A stretch of DNA of 64,000 bases from Bacteroidota bacterium (GCA_020444515.1 JAHLKX010000013.1:26387-90386), one strand, 5' to 3'; counted from the first letter of the stretch, positions 8,836 through 18,314 are shown. A program made the numbers and translations. The notes: generated from the sequence alone by a model not told the origin.

Positions 8836-9900
8836 ATGAATTCCAAAAATACACTATTGCTCATTACGGGTATTTTGATTATAAGTTTTGCGCAGGCTCA
8901 AAATGTCCCCACGGCATTCAGTAAACGTGATTCGGCCTTTTTCAGCCAACCCTATCCGTATATTCTGCCTGTACTGGGCACCAAAGTTCATGAAGCTAAA
9001 ATCAGACTGCCCTATCCCGTCGGGATCATGTTCAACACCCTTGTTGGCGAACAGTTTTTATCCCTGTCGGACATTGCACTGGGATTTGGAAAGTACTCCA
9101 GCACATCCGAACCAAATATGATAGATTTAAGCGAAGTAATTGAATTTGAGGATATCAGAGCACAAACAAGCACATTCAACCTGCGAGTCGATACCTGGCT
9201 CCTCCCGTTTGTTAATGTTTATGGAATTGTAGGACAAACAAAAAAGGCAGATATCAATGTTAACCTGGTGGAGCCTTTTCCATTGGATGTTACCACTGAA
9301 GTGAGCGGTACCTATGTAGGTTTCGGTGCGATGGCAGCAGGTGCAGTAGGTCCTGTGTTTGTATCTCTGGACGTGAACCGAACTTACAATTACAATCCCC
9401 GCCTGGATGATCCGGCCAAAGTGCTGATCGGGGGGCTGCGCACCGGGCCGGTTTTCCGGTTTAAGAATAATCCTGAAATGAATATCTCGTTGTGGACCGG
9501 AGCCATGTACAGTCATTTCAACGGTGAAACCGACGGGAGCATTGCCGCCCTTGATCTGGCACCGAACGCCCCGGCCGAAATTGAAAATAAGCTGAACAAT
9601 CTACACGAATGGTATGACGGACTTAAACCTGTAGAACAATTACTCTACAAAAATATCTATGAAAAACTCGACAACGGCCTAACGGAACTGAAAGAGGGTG
9701 TGGAAGATGGTTATATCCGATATTCGTTCAATAAAAAGATCAACAACCCCTGGAATATGTTGATCGGTGCCCAATGGCAACTCAATTACAGATGGCAACT
9801 TAGGGCGGAAGCCCAATTCCTGGGCGATCGCACAGCGGGTTTGTTTTCACTCAATTACCGGTTTGGAATCCGTGGTAAGAACTGGTTATCAAAAAAATAG
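8836..9900 (+). CDS. Predicted outer-membrane beta-barrel protein
   Basis: A signal peptide ends near SFAQAQ. The mature protein has repeated amphipathic strands (for example FVNVYGIVGQTKKADINVNL and TYVGFGAMAAGAVGPVFVS) and ends in an aromatic-rich strand segment (YRWQLRAEAQFLGDRTAGLF, then NYRFGIRGK), as expected for outer-membrane barrels. A helical insert around residues 255-290 (EIENKLNNLHEWYDGLKPVE) is probably periplasmic or a plug. It lies 45 bp after the previous barrel gene in the sulfatase-linked run. No specific family is recognised. Confidence 0.75.
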   Translation: MNSKNTLLLITGILIISFAQAQNVPTAFSKRDSAFFSQPYPYILPVLGTKVHEAKIRLPYPVGIMFNTLVGEQFLSLSDIALGFGKYSSTSEPNMIDLSEVIEFEDIRAQTSTFNLRVDTWLLPFVNVYGIVGQTKKADINVNLVEPFPLDVTTEVSGTYVGFGAMAAGAVGPVFVSLDVNRTYNYNPRLDDPAKVLIGGLRTGPVFRFKNNPEMNISLWTGAMYSHFNGETDGSIAALDLAPNAPAEIENKLNNLHEWYDGLKPVEQLLYKNIYEKLDNGLTELKEGVEDGYIRYSFNKKINNPWNMLIGAQWQLNYRWQLRAEAQFLGDRTAGLFSLNYRFGIRGKNWLSKK

Positions 9901-9974
9901 TGTCATTTTTTTAACTAAATTTTGATGAACTTCGAACTCAAAATAATTTAATGCAGGACAAATTTGTAATTAAC

Positions 9975-10433
9975 ATGAGAAAAATTATAATATCCATAAT
10001 CAGTTTAGTCATTGCTTGTAATAGCTATGCACAGCAAGGTCAATCAGCGCTTCCGGAAGGCGAAAAGCAACTTAATGTAGGCCTGGGCTTCAATACCTCA
10101 GGATTACCAGTTTACGTGGGGATGGATTTCGCAGTTCACAATAATGTAACAGTTGGCCCATTGCTTAAAATCAGGATGAACGATGATGATCATACCTCAG
10201 TCATACTGTTAGGAAAAGTAGATTTTCACTGGAACCAGTTAATGAACATACCCAGCAATTGGGATTTTTATACAGGTGGAAACTTAGGTGGTAGGTTTAA
10301 CGATGGTTTTTATCTGGATCTCGGCCTTCAGATTGGAGGGCGCTGGTATTTTAACGATAATCTTGGACTCAATCTTGAATTCGGGGGCGGACGTGGTTTT
10401 GGATCATTGTTGGGATTGAGCATCAAATTGTAA
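9975..10433 (+). CDS. Small outer-membrane protein, barrel-like
   Basis: An in-frame ATG exists at 9951, but the ATG at 9975 opens directly on a standard signal peptide (MRKIIISIISLVIACNSYAQ) and is preferred. The mature protein of about 132 residues carries glycine-rich amphipathic strands (LNVGLGFNTSGLPVYVGMDF, GRWYFNDNLGLNLEFGGGRG) and resembles small 8-strand barrels of the OmpW/OmpA-like size class, without a firm family. It belongs to the same co-directional run as the neighbours. Confidence 0.7.
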   Translation: MRKIIISIISLVIACNSYAQQGQSALPEGEKQLNVGLGFNTSGLPVYVGMDFAVHNNVTVGPLLKIRMNDDDHTSVILLGKVDFHWNQLMNIPSNWDFYTGGNLGGRFNDGFYLDLGLQIGGRWYFNDNLGLNLEFGGGRGFGSLLGLSIKL

Positions 10434-10471
10434 TAAATTATGGATATCTTTATATCAATTTAGTTAAAAAA

Positions 10472-11767
10472 GTGAAAAATATCCTCCTGACATTTATGAG
10501 CATAGCTTTGCTTGCCTGTAATCTATGCCTGGCGCAGAATGAGCGTGAAGTAAAGGAAGCACGAACAGGGAAATTTCAACCCGAATGTGAGCAACAGGCA
10601 ATCGGTGATTTATTCAGAAAACAAGAGAAGCAGGATAAACCCCAAAAAGACTTTATGGCATTGGTCCTGCCCAATATTAGTTCCAATCCGACGAATGGAT
10701 TTGTGCTAGGGATTGGAGGATCATTTGGCTGGTTCATGGGAGACAGGAAAAGCACGAGGGTATCAAGCGCACCATTTACGGTAGCAGTTACGTCCAAAAA
10801 TCAATTGATCTCCTTTGTAAAGCCAAATGTTTTTCTAAAAGACAATAAATACTTTTTGCAGGGTGACTGGCGATTTTACATTTACAGTCAGCCCACATAC
10901 GGACTCGGGACCAATGCACCGGAATCGGGCGGAGTACCCTCTGAAATTCACTGGGAGGGTCAGGGTGGATCTGACGATTCAGTTTCATTCGACATGAAAT
11001 TCAATTATATCCGGTTTCACCAAATCGTAAACAAAAAGATCAGGGGAAAATTCTACGCTGGAATTGGTTATCATTTAGATCACTATTATAACATTGAGGA
11101 TGAAGAGCTGAAACTGAATACCAATCCGCAGCTTACCACGCCCCATTATTTTTATTCTCAAAACTATGATTACGATACTTCATCCTACACCTTATCCGGT
11201 TTGAGCCTCAACTTTGTATACGATTCGCGCGATAGTCAAATAAATCCTTATAAGGGATATTATTTCAATTTAAATTACAGGTATTATTTCGGTTTTCTCG
11301 GTAGTGACCAGGATGCCACACATTTGCTAACAGAATTCAGGACTTATATCAGCCTCTCGAAAAAGATGCCCCGCCATCTTATTGGTTTCTGGCTGTTCGG
11401 GGAATTCAACTTAACAGGCGACATGCCTTACCTTACGCTTCCTTCGGTGGGTGGTGATCAGCGGTCACGATCAGGCAGGGGATACGTGAATGGAAGGTAC
11501 CGGGGAAATAACATCGTTTATGGAGAGGTTGAATGGCGTTTCCCCATTTCTCAATGCTCAAAGATCCTCGGCGGGGTGGTCTTCGTCAATGCCACAACCA
11601 CTGATTATTCCCTGAAAGATGTTAATTTGTTCGAATATATACAACCTGCCGCCGGATTTGGAATTAGAGTTATGGTAAATAAATACTTCCGAACAAATAT
11701 TAACCTTGACTTTGCCATTGGGAATAAATCACAGGGATTTTATTTTTCAGGGCAGGAAACATTTTAG
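10472..11767 (+). CDS. BamA/TamA-type surface antigen barrel without POTRA domains
   Basis: It starts at a GTG that opens on a signal peptide (cleavage near LCLAQN). After a polar linker the protein is a 16-strand-type barrel with features of the bacterial surface antigen domain (PF01103). LNFVYDSRDSQINPYKGYYF is the classic D-x-R-D...P-x-x-G motif, and a VGGDQRSRSGRGYVNGRYRG segment corresponds to the conserved loop-6 region. There is no room for POTRA repeats, so it is not the essential assembly factor but one of the short family members of unclear function. It is the last gene of the sulfatase-linked run. Confidence 0.85.
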   Translation: MKNILLTFMSIALLACNLCLAQNEREVKEARTGKFQPECEQQAIGDLFRKQEKQDKPQKDFMALVLPNISSNPTNGFVLGIGGSFGWFMGDRKSTRVSSAPFTVAVTSKNQLISFVKPNVFLKDNKYFLQGDWRFYIYSQPTYGLGTNAPESGGVPSEIHWEGQGGSDDSVSFDMKFNYIRFHQIVNKKIRGKFYAGIGYHLDHYYNIEDEELKLNTNPQLTTPHYFYSQNYDYDTSSYTLSGLSLNFVYDSRDSQINPYKGYYFNLNYRYYFGFLGSDQDATHLLTEFRTYISLSKKMPRHLIGFWLFGEFNLTGDMPYLTLPSVGGDQRSRSGRGYVNGRYRGNNIVYGEVEWRFPISQCSKILGGVVFVNATTTDYSLKDVNLFEYIQPAAGFGIRVMVNKYFRTNINLDFAIGNKSQGFYFSGQETF

Positions 11768-12415
11768 ACAGATAAAAAAATAAGGACTTTTATTAAAAAA
11801 CAAAAGCCAATAAAAGTAACGGTGATTTGTTGGCTTTTAAGAATATCAACTCATATGGACAAACAGTTTGGAGTGAACGATTTGTAAAATTGTTATATTC
11901 GATAAATAGTGGAATGATAAAGGTATTTGACTTTTTGTTGATATTGGTATAAATCAGGTAATGATCGGGATTGTGACGGTTCAGAAAAAGTTGTCTGTTA
12001 AATTTCAAAGATGTAGAATATTGAAGAAGCAAGAGGTGCAAATCCCTTGACTCCCAGATGCAGGCTCCCCTCCCAGATCATCCGGTAAGGCAAAAATGAT
12101 ATTATGCAACGGTTGTTTGAAGTCCGAATATTCCACCACTTTGATAGGTTTGTTTTAACGCCCGGCCAGATCATTCAGGTTGAATTGCTGCTGCAGGCGA
12201 TTTCGGGGTGGAGTATTCATTTGACTATCAGCTTATCATTGGTCTCGGCTGGCGACCCAACCTGATGATCACCAACTAGATGAAATTTGGTTCCTCCAAC
12301 TGGGGCTTACTGGCCAGGTTCAGATTTGGTGAAGGGGTCAGGTTTGTTAAAAAGAAATAGATTAAATTTGAAAACAAATGGAACTTGTTTTAGGGAAATG
12401 ACGAATACCATCTGA
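11768..12415. other. 648-bp non-coding gap with a gene fossil
   Basis: No convincing intact gene was found. The right-hand part contains the decayed end of an outer-membrane protein gene (12196-12360, listed separately). The left part (11768-12060) is AT-rich with no coding pattern that I trust. Confidence 0.6.
12196..12360 (+). pseudogene. Decayed 3' end of an outer-membrane barrel gene
   Basis: One frame reads GDFGVEYSFDYQLIIGLGWR, then PNLMITN, an in-frame TAG, then MKFGSSNWGLLARFRFGEGV and RFVKKK with a stop at 12358-12360. Alternating aromatic/glycine strands and a C-terminal LLARFRFG strand are what an outer-membrane barrel end looks like. A TGA lies 5 codons upstream of this segment and no start is available, so it is a remnant. 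Confidence 0.5.
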
Positions 12416-13432
12416 ATGAAGCGTTTGCAAATAAAAAAGACCGAACCTGTAATCGTCCTGCACAGGATGAGTCTGCACCGGCATCTTTGTCTTTGTTTGG
12501 GTTTGTTGGTTTTTTTGGTTTTCCTGGCCGGCCATCAACCCTTATCCGCCCAGGCAAATCAGAAGAGCGAAAACAGGATATTCGAACTTATACTTTCCAA
12601 CGATTTTATCTTTGAAACCGACAGGTATTTCTCCAATGGTATTGAGATGGTGTATACAGATCCGGGGATTAAAAAATCACCGGTCAACCGCTTGTTGATC
12701 TCCGGCAAGAGGATGCAGCAGGTTTATTACAGTCTGACCGTGACCCAGCACTTTTTCACACCCCGGGAATTGTTTTCACTGGAAGTTGACCAAAACGACA
12801 GACCCTACTCATCTTATTTATTGATAGGTGAAAGGAAAACAAGCACAGACAGCCGGCGCAGGTTATCGCTGCATGCTGAATTGAGGGCTGGTATCCTTGG
12901 TAAATATTCGGGTGGTGAATCGATACAAAATGGTATTCATGAGATCCTGCCCACTTCCAAACCGTCGCTCGGGTGGCATAATCAGATAAATCCCGATTTA
13001 GCAATCAATTATATATTACAGATTGAAAAAGGAATTGTGAGGAGCCAGCATTTTGATCTGATCCCCGCTTTTGATTTCAGGGCCGGCGTACCCTATACCG
13101 ATGCCGGAATGTCGCTGCAATTCAGGGTCGGAAGGATGAATGATTATTTTTCAAACGGCGGCCTGCCTGAAAGAAAAACATGGCAACTATACTTTTATGG
13201 TGTTCTTGGTGGAAAATATGTTATTTACAATGGCACGCTGCAGGGTGGATTGCTCAACAACAGTCCGTTTGTGATGACAGATATTAAACATTGGATAGGC
13301 CAGATACAAACAGGAATTGCATACACGCGGGGTCGTTTGGGTATCAAATTCTCCCAATATTTTATTACACCCGAATTCGATGGCGGTTTAACACATAAAT
13401 GGGGCAGCATTTCCTTAACGCATAGATTCTGA
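12416..13432 (+). CDS. LpxR-type lipid A 3'-O-deacylase (DUF2219)
   Basis: The mature part begins with the family signature ILSNDFIFETDRYFSNGIEM, containing the Asn62-Asp63 pair that corresponds to the LpxR active-site residues. DRPYSSYLLIG and SIQNGIHE...PSLGWHNQI follow, where His175 matches the catalytic histidine region. Known members remove the 3'-acyloxyacyl chain of lipid A at the outer membrane in a calcium-dependent way. The rest is a 12-strand-type barrel ending in SISLTHRF. The first ATG (12416) gives a long N-region; the ATG at 12467 would give a more standard signal peptide (cleavage near LSAQA) and may be the true start. It is followed by a lipoprotein and a PagL-type enzyme. 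Confidence 0.85.
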   Translation: MKRLQIKKTEPVIVLHRMSLHRHLCLCLGLLVFLVFLAGHQPLSAQANQKSENRIFELILSNDFIFETDRYFSNGIEMVYTDPGIKKSPVNRLLISGKRMQQVYYSLTVTQHFFTPRELFSLEVDQNDRPYSSYLLIGERKTSTDSRRRLSLHAELRAGILGKYSGGESIQNGIHEILPTSKPSLGWHNQINPDLAINYILQIEKGIVRSQHFDLIPAFDFRAGVPYTDAGMSLQFRVGRMNDYFSNGGLPERKTWQLYFYGVLGGKYVIYNGTLQGGLLNNSPFVMTDIKHWIGQIQTGIAYTRGRLGIKFSQYFITPEFDGGLTHKWGSISLTHRF

Positions 13433-13457
13433 ATGAGAAAAGCTTAACACAACTTAC

Positions 13458-13880
13458 ATGATGAAGAAATTTACCATTTTAGCCTTTATATCATCGGTCG
13501 TACTGCTATCGACGGGCTGCGCAACAGTCTTTGGAGGATATAAAAACAAGCTGGCTGTCGAAAACGGTTCACCACCAAATGCGGAGGTATTCCTGGACGG
13601 CCAGAAAATGGGGACTGCACCCATGGATCAAAAAATCGACAAATACCTGCTGCAACATGGCAGCCTGATCGAACTAAGATCCGAAGGGAATGTTACCGAC
13701 ACGATCGTTGTTGAGCGGAAAGTGCATCCTTATTATACCCTGGCTGATGTACTAACCGGCGGAATCTGGACACTGGTCGACGTTGCTACTGGAAATCTCT
13801 ACCGCCCCTCCTATGGAAAGATCAAATACGAATTGAAAAAAAAAGGTTCCACCACAATCGGCGAAAAGTATGAAAATTAA
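13458..13880 (+). CDS. PEGA-like lipoprotein
   Basis: The signal sequence carries the lipobox STGC (Cys21, followed by ATVFGG). Residues 35-75 (NGSPPNAEVFLDGQKMGTAP) resemble the PEGA fold, a small surface-associated beta domain. A hydrophobic stretch near residues 97-112 (LADVLTGGIWTLVDVATG) recalls similar short lipoproteins. The coding region overlaps the next gene by 11 bp, so translational coupling with the PagL-type deacylase is likely. Function is unknown; a periplasmic or outer-membrane accessory role is inferred. Confidence 0.75.
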   Translation: MMKKFTILAFISSVVLLSTGCATVFGGYKNKLAVENGSPPNAEVFLDGQKMGTAPMDQKIDKYLLQHGSLIELRSEGNVTDTIVVERKVHPYYTLADVLTGGIWTLVDVATGNLYRPSYGKIKYELKKKGSTTIGEKYEN

Positions 13881-15054
13881 ATGCTTTACAGTTCTGTTCC
13901 TGATTCTGTTTTCCGTTTCGCTAAGCGCACAGGAAACTTTGCAATCCGGATTTCAAATTCCTTCTGATAATAAAAACTATGGCTCCTTTGCTTTTGTCGA
14001 AGGTGTTTATCACTACAGCCACTACCTGGAGAACAGCGACAAGCTGGCCAATATCATGAAAAACAGGGCCAATACGTTTGAATTCAAGGTTGGATTGCAG
14101 ACCAATGGAGAAAAGGCATGGGAACAATACTGGGGATACCCTTCTTATGGAATCGGTTTTTATTCGGCCAGTTTTGGACCGGCCGATACCCTGGGCGAAC
14201 CTTCGGCTTTATATGTTTTTTATGGAGGACCCATTAAACGGGGAAACAAACTGGGATTCTTTTATGAAATGGGTGTTGGTGTATCTTATGATTTTGTGAA
14301 ATTCGACCCAATCACCAACCCTGAACAAGATATTATCGGATCAACGGTCAATGTATACCTTGCAGTGAAGTTTTACATGCAATATCAACTCAGTAAACGG
14401 CTGGATGCTTCCCTTGGCCTTGACCTGGCACACTTCTCCAATGGAAATACCAGGACACCAAACATGGGTCTGAATATTTACGGTCCAAATATCGGACTTC
14501 GTTATAATTTCAACCCGATGCGGAACTACACCCGAAAAATTGACCCAAATTACAGGCCACCACTCAGGCCTGAGTTTATTAAACATGATCACCCTGCGTT
14601 TGAAAAATCCAATTTCCTCCACATCTTCCTCGCCGGAGCAGGTAAAACCACTAAAAAACAGATTTATGACGGACCCACTTACTTTGCCGGAACAGTGGCA
14701 CTGGATTATACCAGGCAGTATTCCCACATTGCCCGGTGGGGCACCGGCTTCGATTTCTTTTATGATTCATCCCTTCGCGAGGATTATGAAGACACCCGCA
14801 ATGTGCCGTTTAAAGACCTTATGCATTTAGGTGTCCACGTTGGAAATGAGTTGTTGATCACCCGGATTCATTTTATTACGCAATTTGGGTATTACCTTTA
14901 TAACAGGGCTTACAAGGGAAGCTGGTACATGCGATTTAACTTGCGGGTTCTTATCACCGATTCATTTGGCATACAGGGAGGATTAAAAACTCTGAACGGC
15001 GGTGCTGCTGATTTTATCGAATGGGGCATTTATTACCGGTTGATGAAGAAATGA
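13870..15054 (+). CDS. PagL-type acyloxyacyl hydrolase (lipid A 3-O-deacylase family)
   Basis: A signal peptide is cleaved near LSAQE. The family signature LAHFSNGNTRTPNMGLN places His188 and Ser190 at the positions of the PagL catalytic His/Ser. The third, acidic member of the PagL triad is not evident in the following 15 residues, so activity is likely but not assured. At 394 residues it is about twice the size of classical PagL: the first 215 residues are the hydrolase barrel, and residues 235-394 form a second barrel-like region. It overlaps the upstream lipoprotein gene by 11 bp. A bidirectional terminator follows. Confidence 0.82.
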   Translation: MKIKCFTVLFLILFSVSLSAQETLQSGFQIPSDNKNYGSFAFVEGVYHYSHYLENSDKLANIMKNRANTFEFKVGLQTNGEKAWEQYWGYPSYGIGFYSASFGPADTLGEPSALYVFYGGPIKRGNKLGFFYEMGVGVSYDFVKFDPITNPEQDIIGSTVNVYLAVKFYMQYQLSKRLDASLGLDLAHFSNGNTRTPNMGLNIYGPNIGLRYNFNPMRNYTRKIDPNYRPPLRPEFIKHDHPAFEKSNFLHIFLAGAGKTTKKQIYDGPTYFAGTVALDYTRQYSHIARWGTGFDFFYDSSLREDYEDTRNVPFKDLMHLGVHVGNELLITRIHFITQFGYYLYNRAYKGSWYMRFNLRVLITDSFGIQGGLKTLNGGAADFIEWGIYYRLMKK

Positions 15055-15111
15055 AAATTCTTTGTGAGTGTCTGGTTTCAGAAAAAACAATGCTGACGGC
15101 TTGTATAAAAT

Positions 15112-15139
15112 AAAAGGCCGGACAGGAGCCCGGCCTTTT
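15112..15139. terminator. Bidirectional terminator between convergent genes
   Basis: AAAAGGCCGG (15112-15121) and CCGGCCTTTT (15130-15139) pair perfectly around an 8-base loop. A-runs on one side and T-runs on the other let it serve both the PagL-type gene (plus) and the LRR gene (minus, stop at 15161). Confidence 0.9.
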
Positions 15140-15160
15140 GCCTAGAATAAAACCAACCTA

Positions 15161-18100
15161 TTACTTAACTAAAACTTTATGTGTTAAAATTTTGCCATTC
15201 GAAAAAAGTACCTTCACCAAATACATTCCGCTTTTAAGGGAGGCGACCTCAATTTTACATTGCTGACCGCATGTTTCTTTTGTATAAACTTCCTGACCGA
15301 CAAGGTTCATGATGCTGACCCGGGATAAATCGTCAACACCGGTGGAGATTATCATTATTTCCCCACCTGAAACAGGATTCGGATACAATTGAAATCCACT
15401 TATTATTTTTTCATCCATTCCTGTGATGATTGAAACATTTGCATTATAACTGATCAACTCCAAATCGGGAACCAGTGTATTGGTGACATTGAGCACGTAG
15501 GTCCCCTGGTCGTCAATAGAAGCATTTTCAATATATAAGGTTCCGGTTGTTTGACCAGGTAGCAATGTACCGTCTTTGTACCATTGATATTCGTTGTTAT
15601 CTCCGGAAACTTCTATCGCGTATTCAAGCGTTTCGTTATTAATTACTTCAAGGGTGGTATCCTGCCCGATCATTCCCTGCGGGGTATAGTAGAACTGATC
15701 GATACCATTATCCATAAAGGGTTCGATGCTACCGAACTGAAGGTTGTTTTCCTGGATTACAAAAATGTCAAAAGTATTATCAAACAAGGCGACAGGTAAT
15801 TCTGTTATTTGATTATCGTGAATAAATACTGAATCGATTTCGTAATTTCCAAAAGATTCTGGAAGCGCTGTCAGGTTATTGCTCATAACCGCAAAAACAG
15901 TCAAATTAGGTAGATCACCGATGGATTCAGGAAGTTCGCTGAGATTATTTGCTCCCAACTCAAGAACATTTAGTGTTTCTAAATTACCAAAATCTTCAGG
16001 TAAACTGCTTAGTTGGTTATTATTTATAAGCAATGTTTCAATTGAGGCCAAATCAGAAAAGGAAGCAGGAAGTTCAGTGAGGTTGTTGCCTCCTATCCAC
16101 ATAAAGTTCAACATATCCAGGTTGCCAAATGATTCGGGCAAAGCATTAATTTGATTCCACCTACCCCACAAAATTTCGAGTGATTCCAGGTCACCAAAAC
16201 TTTCGGGGAAATGTGTAACTTGATTTTCTTCAATACGCAAGGTTATAAGATTATCCAGGTCGCCAAAACTATCCGGCAGGGTTGTGAGCTGATTTCCATC
16301 CAATGTCAGGTATTCAAGACTTTCCATTCCACCAAATCCTTCAGGCAATTCGGTTAAATTATTTTCTTGTAGAAAAAGTGATTTTAACGATGTCAGGTTC
16401 CCGATATTTTCGGGTAAGCTATTTAATCCTGAAGTGCCCAGTGCGAGCCATTCCAGACTTTCCAGGTTGCAAATTTCATCAGGCAATGTTATTAGTGGAT
16501 TCACCATTTGTCCTAAATGCAATTCCTTTAAGTTGACCAAGTTTTCAATGGATGCCGGTATAATGGTAATGGGTGTCCAACCCAGCCACAATTCAGTGAG
16601 TTCTGTTAAATTACCGATACTTTCAGGAATGGAGGTAATTTGGTTTGAAGAAAGATGCAGTGATTCGAGTGCTGTGAGATCACCAATGGATGCTGGAATG
16701 TCACCAGTTAGGTTATTACTTTGTATCCATAATTCCTTTACACGGGTTCCCTCCGTAACTACTCCATGCCACTCATTTACCGGTCCTTCCAGCCATAAAT
16801 CGTTTAAAATCCAATTGGGCCCGTTGCAATTATTATAAAGGTCTACAAGTTCCATCGAATCAGCGTATTCAATGATGGGTTGGTTGATGACTACGTTTAT
16901 GGTATTGGATGGATCAGATTCACCTTCATCATATACCGCTGTCACATAATAGTCGTATGAACCATTGAGCAGGTTTTCATCTATATAGGCATTGGCACCC
17001 CAGAAATTGTCGTTGATTATTTCTCCGTTGCGATAAATGTTATATCCTAAAAAGTCTTCAATTCCTTTTTTAGCCGGGTTTTCAACGGTGATCTGTATAT
17101 TCCAGTTGGCCCCAGCGTCTTGATACCAATTCCCTAAATATTTATAATTATTACCATATCCAATAATTGGAGGTCCCTCGTCAAGCCCAATTACAGGTCC
17201 GGGCTCAGGCATATCCACATACAAACCGGCCCATAATTGTGTACTTGCATCAATGGTTACCGGACTATCCAATGTTATTTCTGTCCAGTCGTTCACATTA
17301 AAACTAACAATATCCTGGCTATAAATCTCTGTGGCACCAGGACCAGACCAGATTTTAAGTTGTATTGTAGGCATAGGATTAGATATCCAAAACCGCATTT
17401 CGGTTATTTCCCAGCTATCATATACTGCAATGTGTTCCGGATCCCATTTTGCAGCGACATCAAATTGGGCCGCATTCAGCCAAAATCCCCAGCTATCGTA
17501 ATTTTCACCAGAATCCCAATGCAACGAAACAGGGGCAACAGGTGCTATGATCTTGGCTTGAATATTCCAGTTCAGGTTAAAGTCGGAATACCAGTTTCCA
17601 TATATATTATATAGATTCCCATATCCGTCAATGGCCGGGCCGCTATCAGTTCCCATCACCGGACCCGGTTCCGGCATATCCACGTATAAACCAAACCAAA
17701 GTTCTTCGCTGGCATCAATGGTAACCGGAGTATCAAAATCAATTTCTGTCCAGTCATTTACGTTGAAGGTTGTAACATCCTGGCTATATACTTCGGTTGT
17801 GTCTGGTCCTGTCCATACTTTAATTTTAACCGTTGGAAGGGGATTGGTAAGAAAGAAACGCAATTGCGTGATAGTCCAACCATCATATTCAGCAATGTGC
17901 TCGGGATCAAATTTACTGGCAAATAAATATGTAACTGGATTGAGAAAATTACCAAATGAATCTTCATTTTCACCGCTATCCCAGTGAAGGTATGTGGAAT
18001 CACCGGTGCTGGGCTGATTCCAGAACAGGTTTACATCATTTTCATCTTCCACATTCGCGGTAAGGCCAAACGGTGGATTATTTTGTGCAAATGATCTGTA

Positions 18101-18169
18101 AACCAGTGCAAGCAGCCCGATCAGTATCAGGAAACCGATTAATAAAACTTTAACATTGAATTTTTTCAT
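15161..18169 (-). CDS. Large secreted LRR protein with T9SS type A tail
   Basis: The frame is open further upstream, but the ATG at 18169 opens on a signal peptide (MKKFNVKVLLIGFLILIGLL, cleavage near SFAQN) and has TACATTTG 28 nt upstream. The resulting protein has 1002 residues. Two copies of a domain of about 150 residues follow (LHWDSGENxDS...WDPEHIAxYDxW, ending NWNIQ), then an Fn3-like part and about 15 leucine-rich repeats of 23 residues (LTELPESFGNLESLExLxL...N.L). An Ig-like segment and a T9SS tail (FQLYPNPVSGGEIMIIS, then a final THKVLVK) close the protein. LRRs suggest protein or glycan binding at the surface. It is divergent from the AraC-type regulator. Confidence 0.88.
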   Translation of the reverse strand: MKKFNVKVLLIGFLILIGLLALVYRSFAQNNPPFGLTANVEDENDVNLFWNQPSTGDSTYLHWDSGENEDSFGNFLNPVTYLFASKFDPEHIAEYDGWTITQLRFFLTNPLPTVKIKVWTGPDTTEVYSQDVTTFNVNDWTEIDFDTPVTIDASEELWFGLYVDMPEPGPVMGTDSGPAIDGYGNLYNIYGNWYSDFNLNWNIQAKIIAPVAPVSLHWDSGENYDSWGFWLNAAQFDVAAKWDPEHIAVYDSWEITEMRFWISNPMPTIQLKIWSGPGATEIYSQDIVSFNVNDWTEITLDSPVTIDASTQLWAGLYVDMPEPGPVIGLDEGPPIIGYGNNYKYLGNWYQDAGANWNIQITVENPAKKGIEDFLGYNIYRNGEIINDNFWGANAYIDENLLNGSYDYYVTAVYDEGESDPSNTINVVINQPIIEYADSMELVDLYNNCNGPNWILNDLWLEGPVNEWHGVVTEGTRVKELWIQSNNLTGDIPASIGDLTALESLHLSSNQITSIPESIGNLTELTELWLGWTPITIIPASIENLVNLKELHLGQMVNPLITLPDEICNLESLEWLALGTSGLNSLPENIGNLTSLKSLFLQENNLTELPEGFGGMESLEYLTLDGNQLTTLPDSFGDLDNLITLRIEENQVTHFPESFGDLESLEILWGRWNQINALPESFGNLDMLNFMWIGGNNLTELPASFSDLASIETLLINNNQLSSLPEDFGNLETLNVLELGANNLSELPESIGDLPNLTVFAVMSNNLTALPESFGNYEIDSVFIHDNQITELPVALFDNTFDIFVIQENNLQFGSIEPFMDNGIDQFYYTPQGMIGQDTTLEVINNETLEYAIEVSGDNNEYQWYKDGTLLPGQTTGTLYIENASIDDQGTYVLNVTNTLVPDLELISYNANVSIITGMDEKIISGFQLYPNPVSGGEIMIISTGVDDLSRVSIMNLVGQEVYTKETCGQQCKIEVASLKSGMYLVKVLFSNGKILTHKVLVK

Positions 18170-18196
18170 TTGAGGTTGAATTTGAAATATACATTG

Positions 18197-18204
18197 CAAA
18201 TGTA
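18197..18204 (-). promoter_or_regulatory. -7 promoter element of the LRR gene
   Basis: On the minus strand this reads TACATTTG, a perfect Bacteroidetes TAnnTTTG element, 28 nt from the chosen ATG. No good -33 element is visible upstream, consistent with activator dependence. Confidence 0.6.
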
Positions 18205-18240
18205 GGAGAGGGTATTTTGAAAAAGGGCTCAGGATATCTA

Positions 18241-18314
18241 TTGAGACTTCAATAACAGGTTTCAGTGGGTCGAAGTTTAATTGAGACTTCGTAGGGTTTT
18301 TTTTTATACCTTTG
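18241..18314. promoter_or_regulatory. TTGAGACTTC repeat pair and AraC-gene promoter
   Basis: The decamer TTGAGACTTC occurs twice, at 18241-18250 and 18281-18290 (40-bp period), separated by TAACAGGTTTCAG and AAGTTT. TACCTTTG at 18307-18314 is a perfect -7 element for the AraC-type gene starting at 18358. Related sequence occurs in the intergenic region on the other side of that gene, so these are candidate sites for the encoded regulator. Confidence 0.55.

Noticed and set aside
11793..12041. Minus-strand 82-codon open frame between the sulfatase and lipid A clusters
   Set aside because: Low-complexity AT-rich translation, no signal peptide or domain and no promoter; treated as non-coding.
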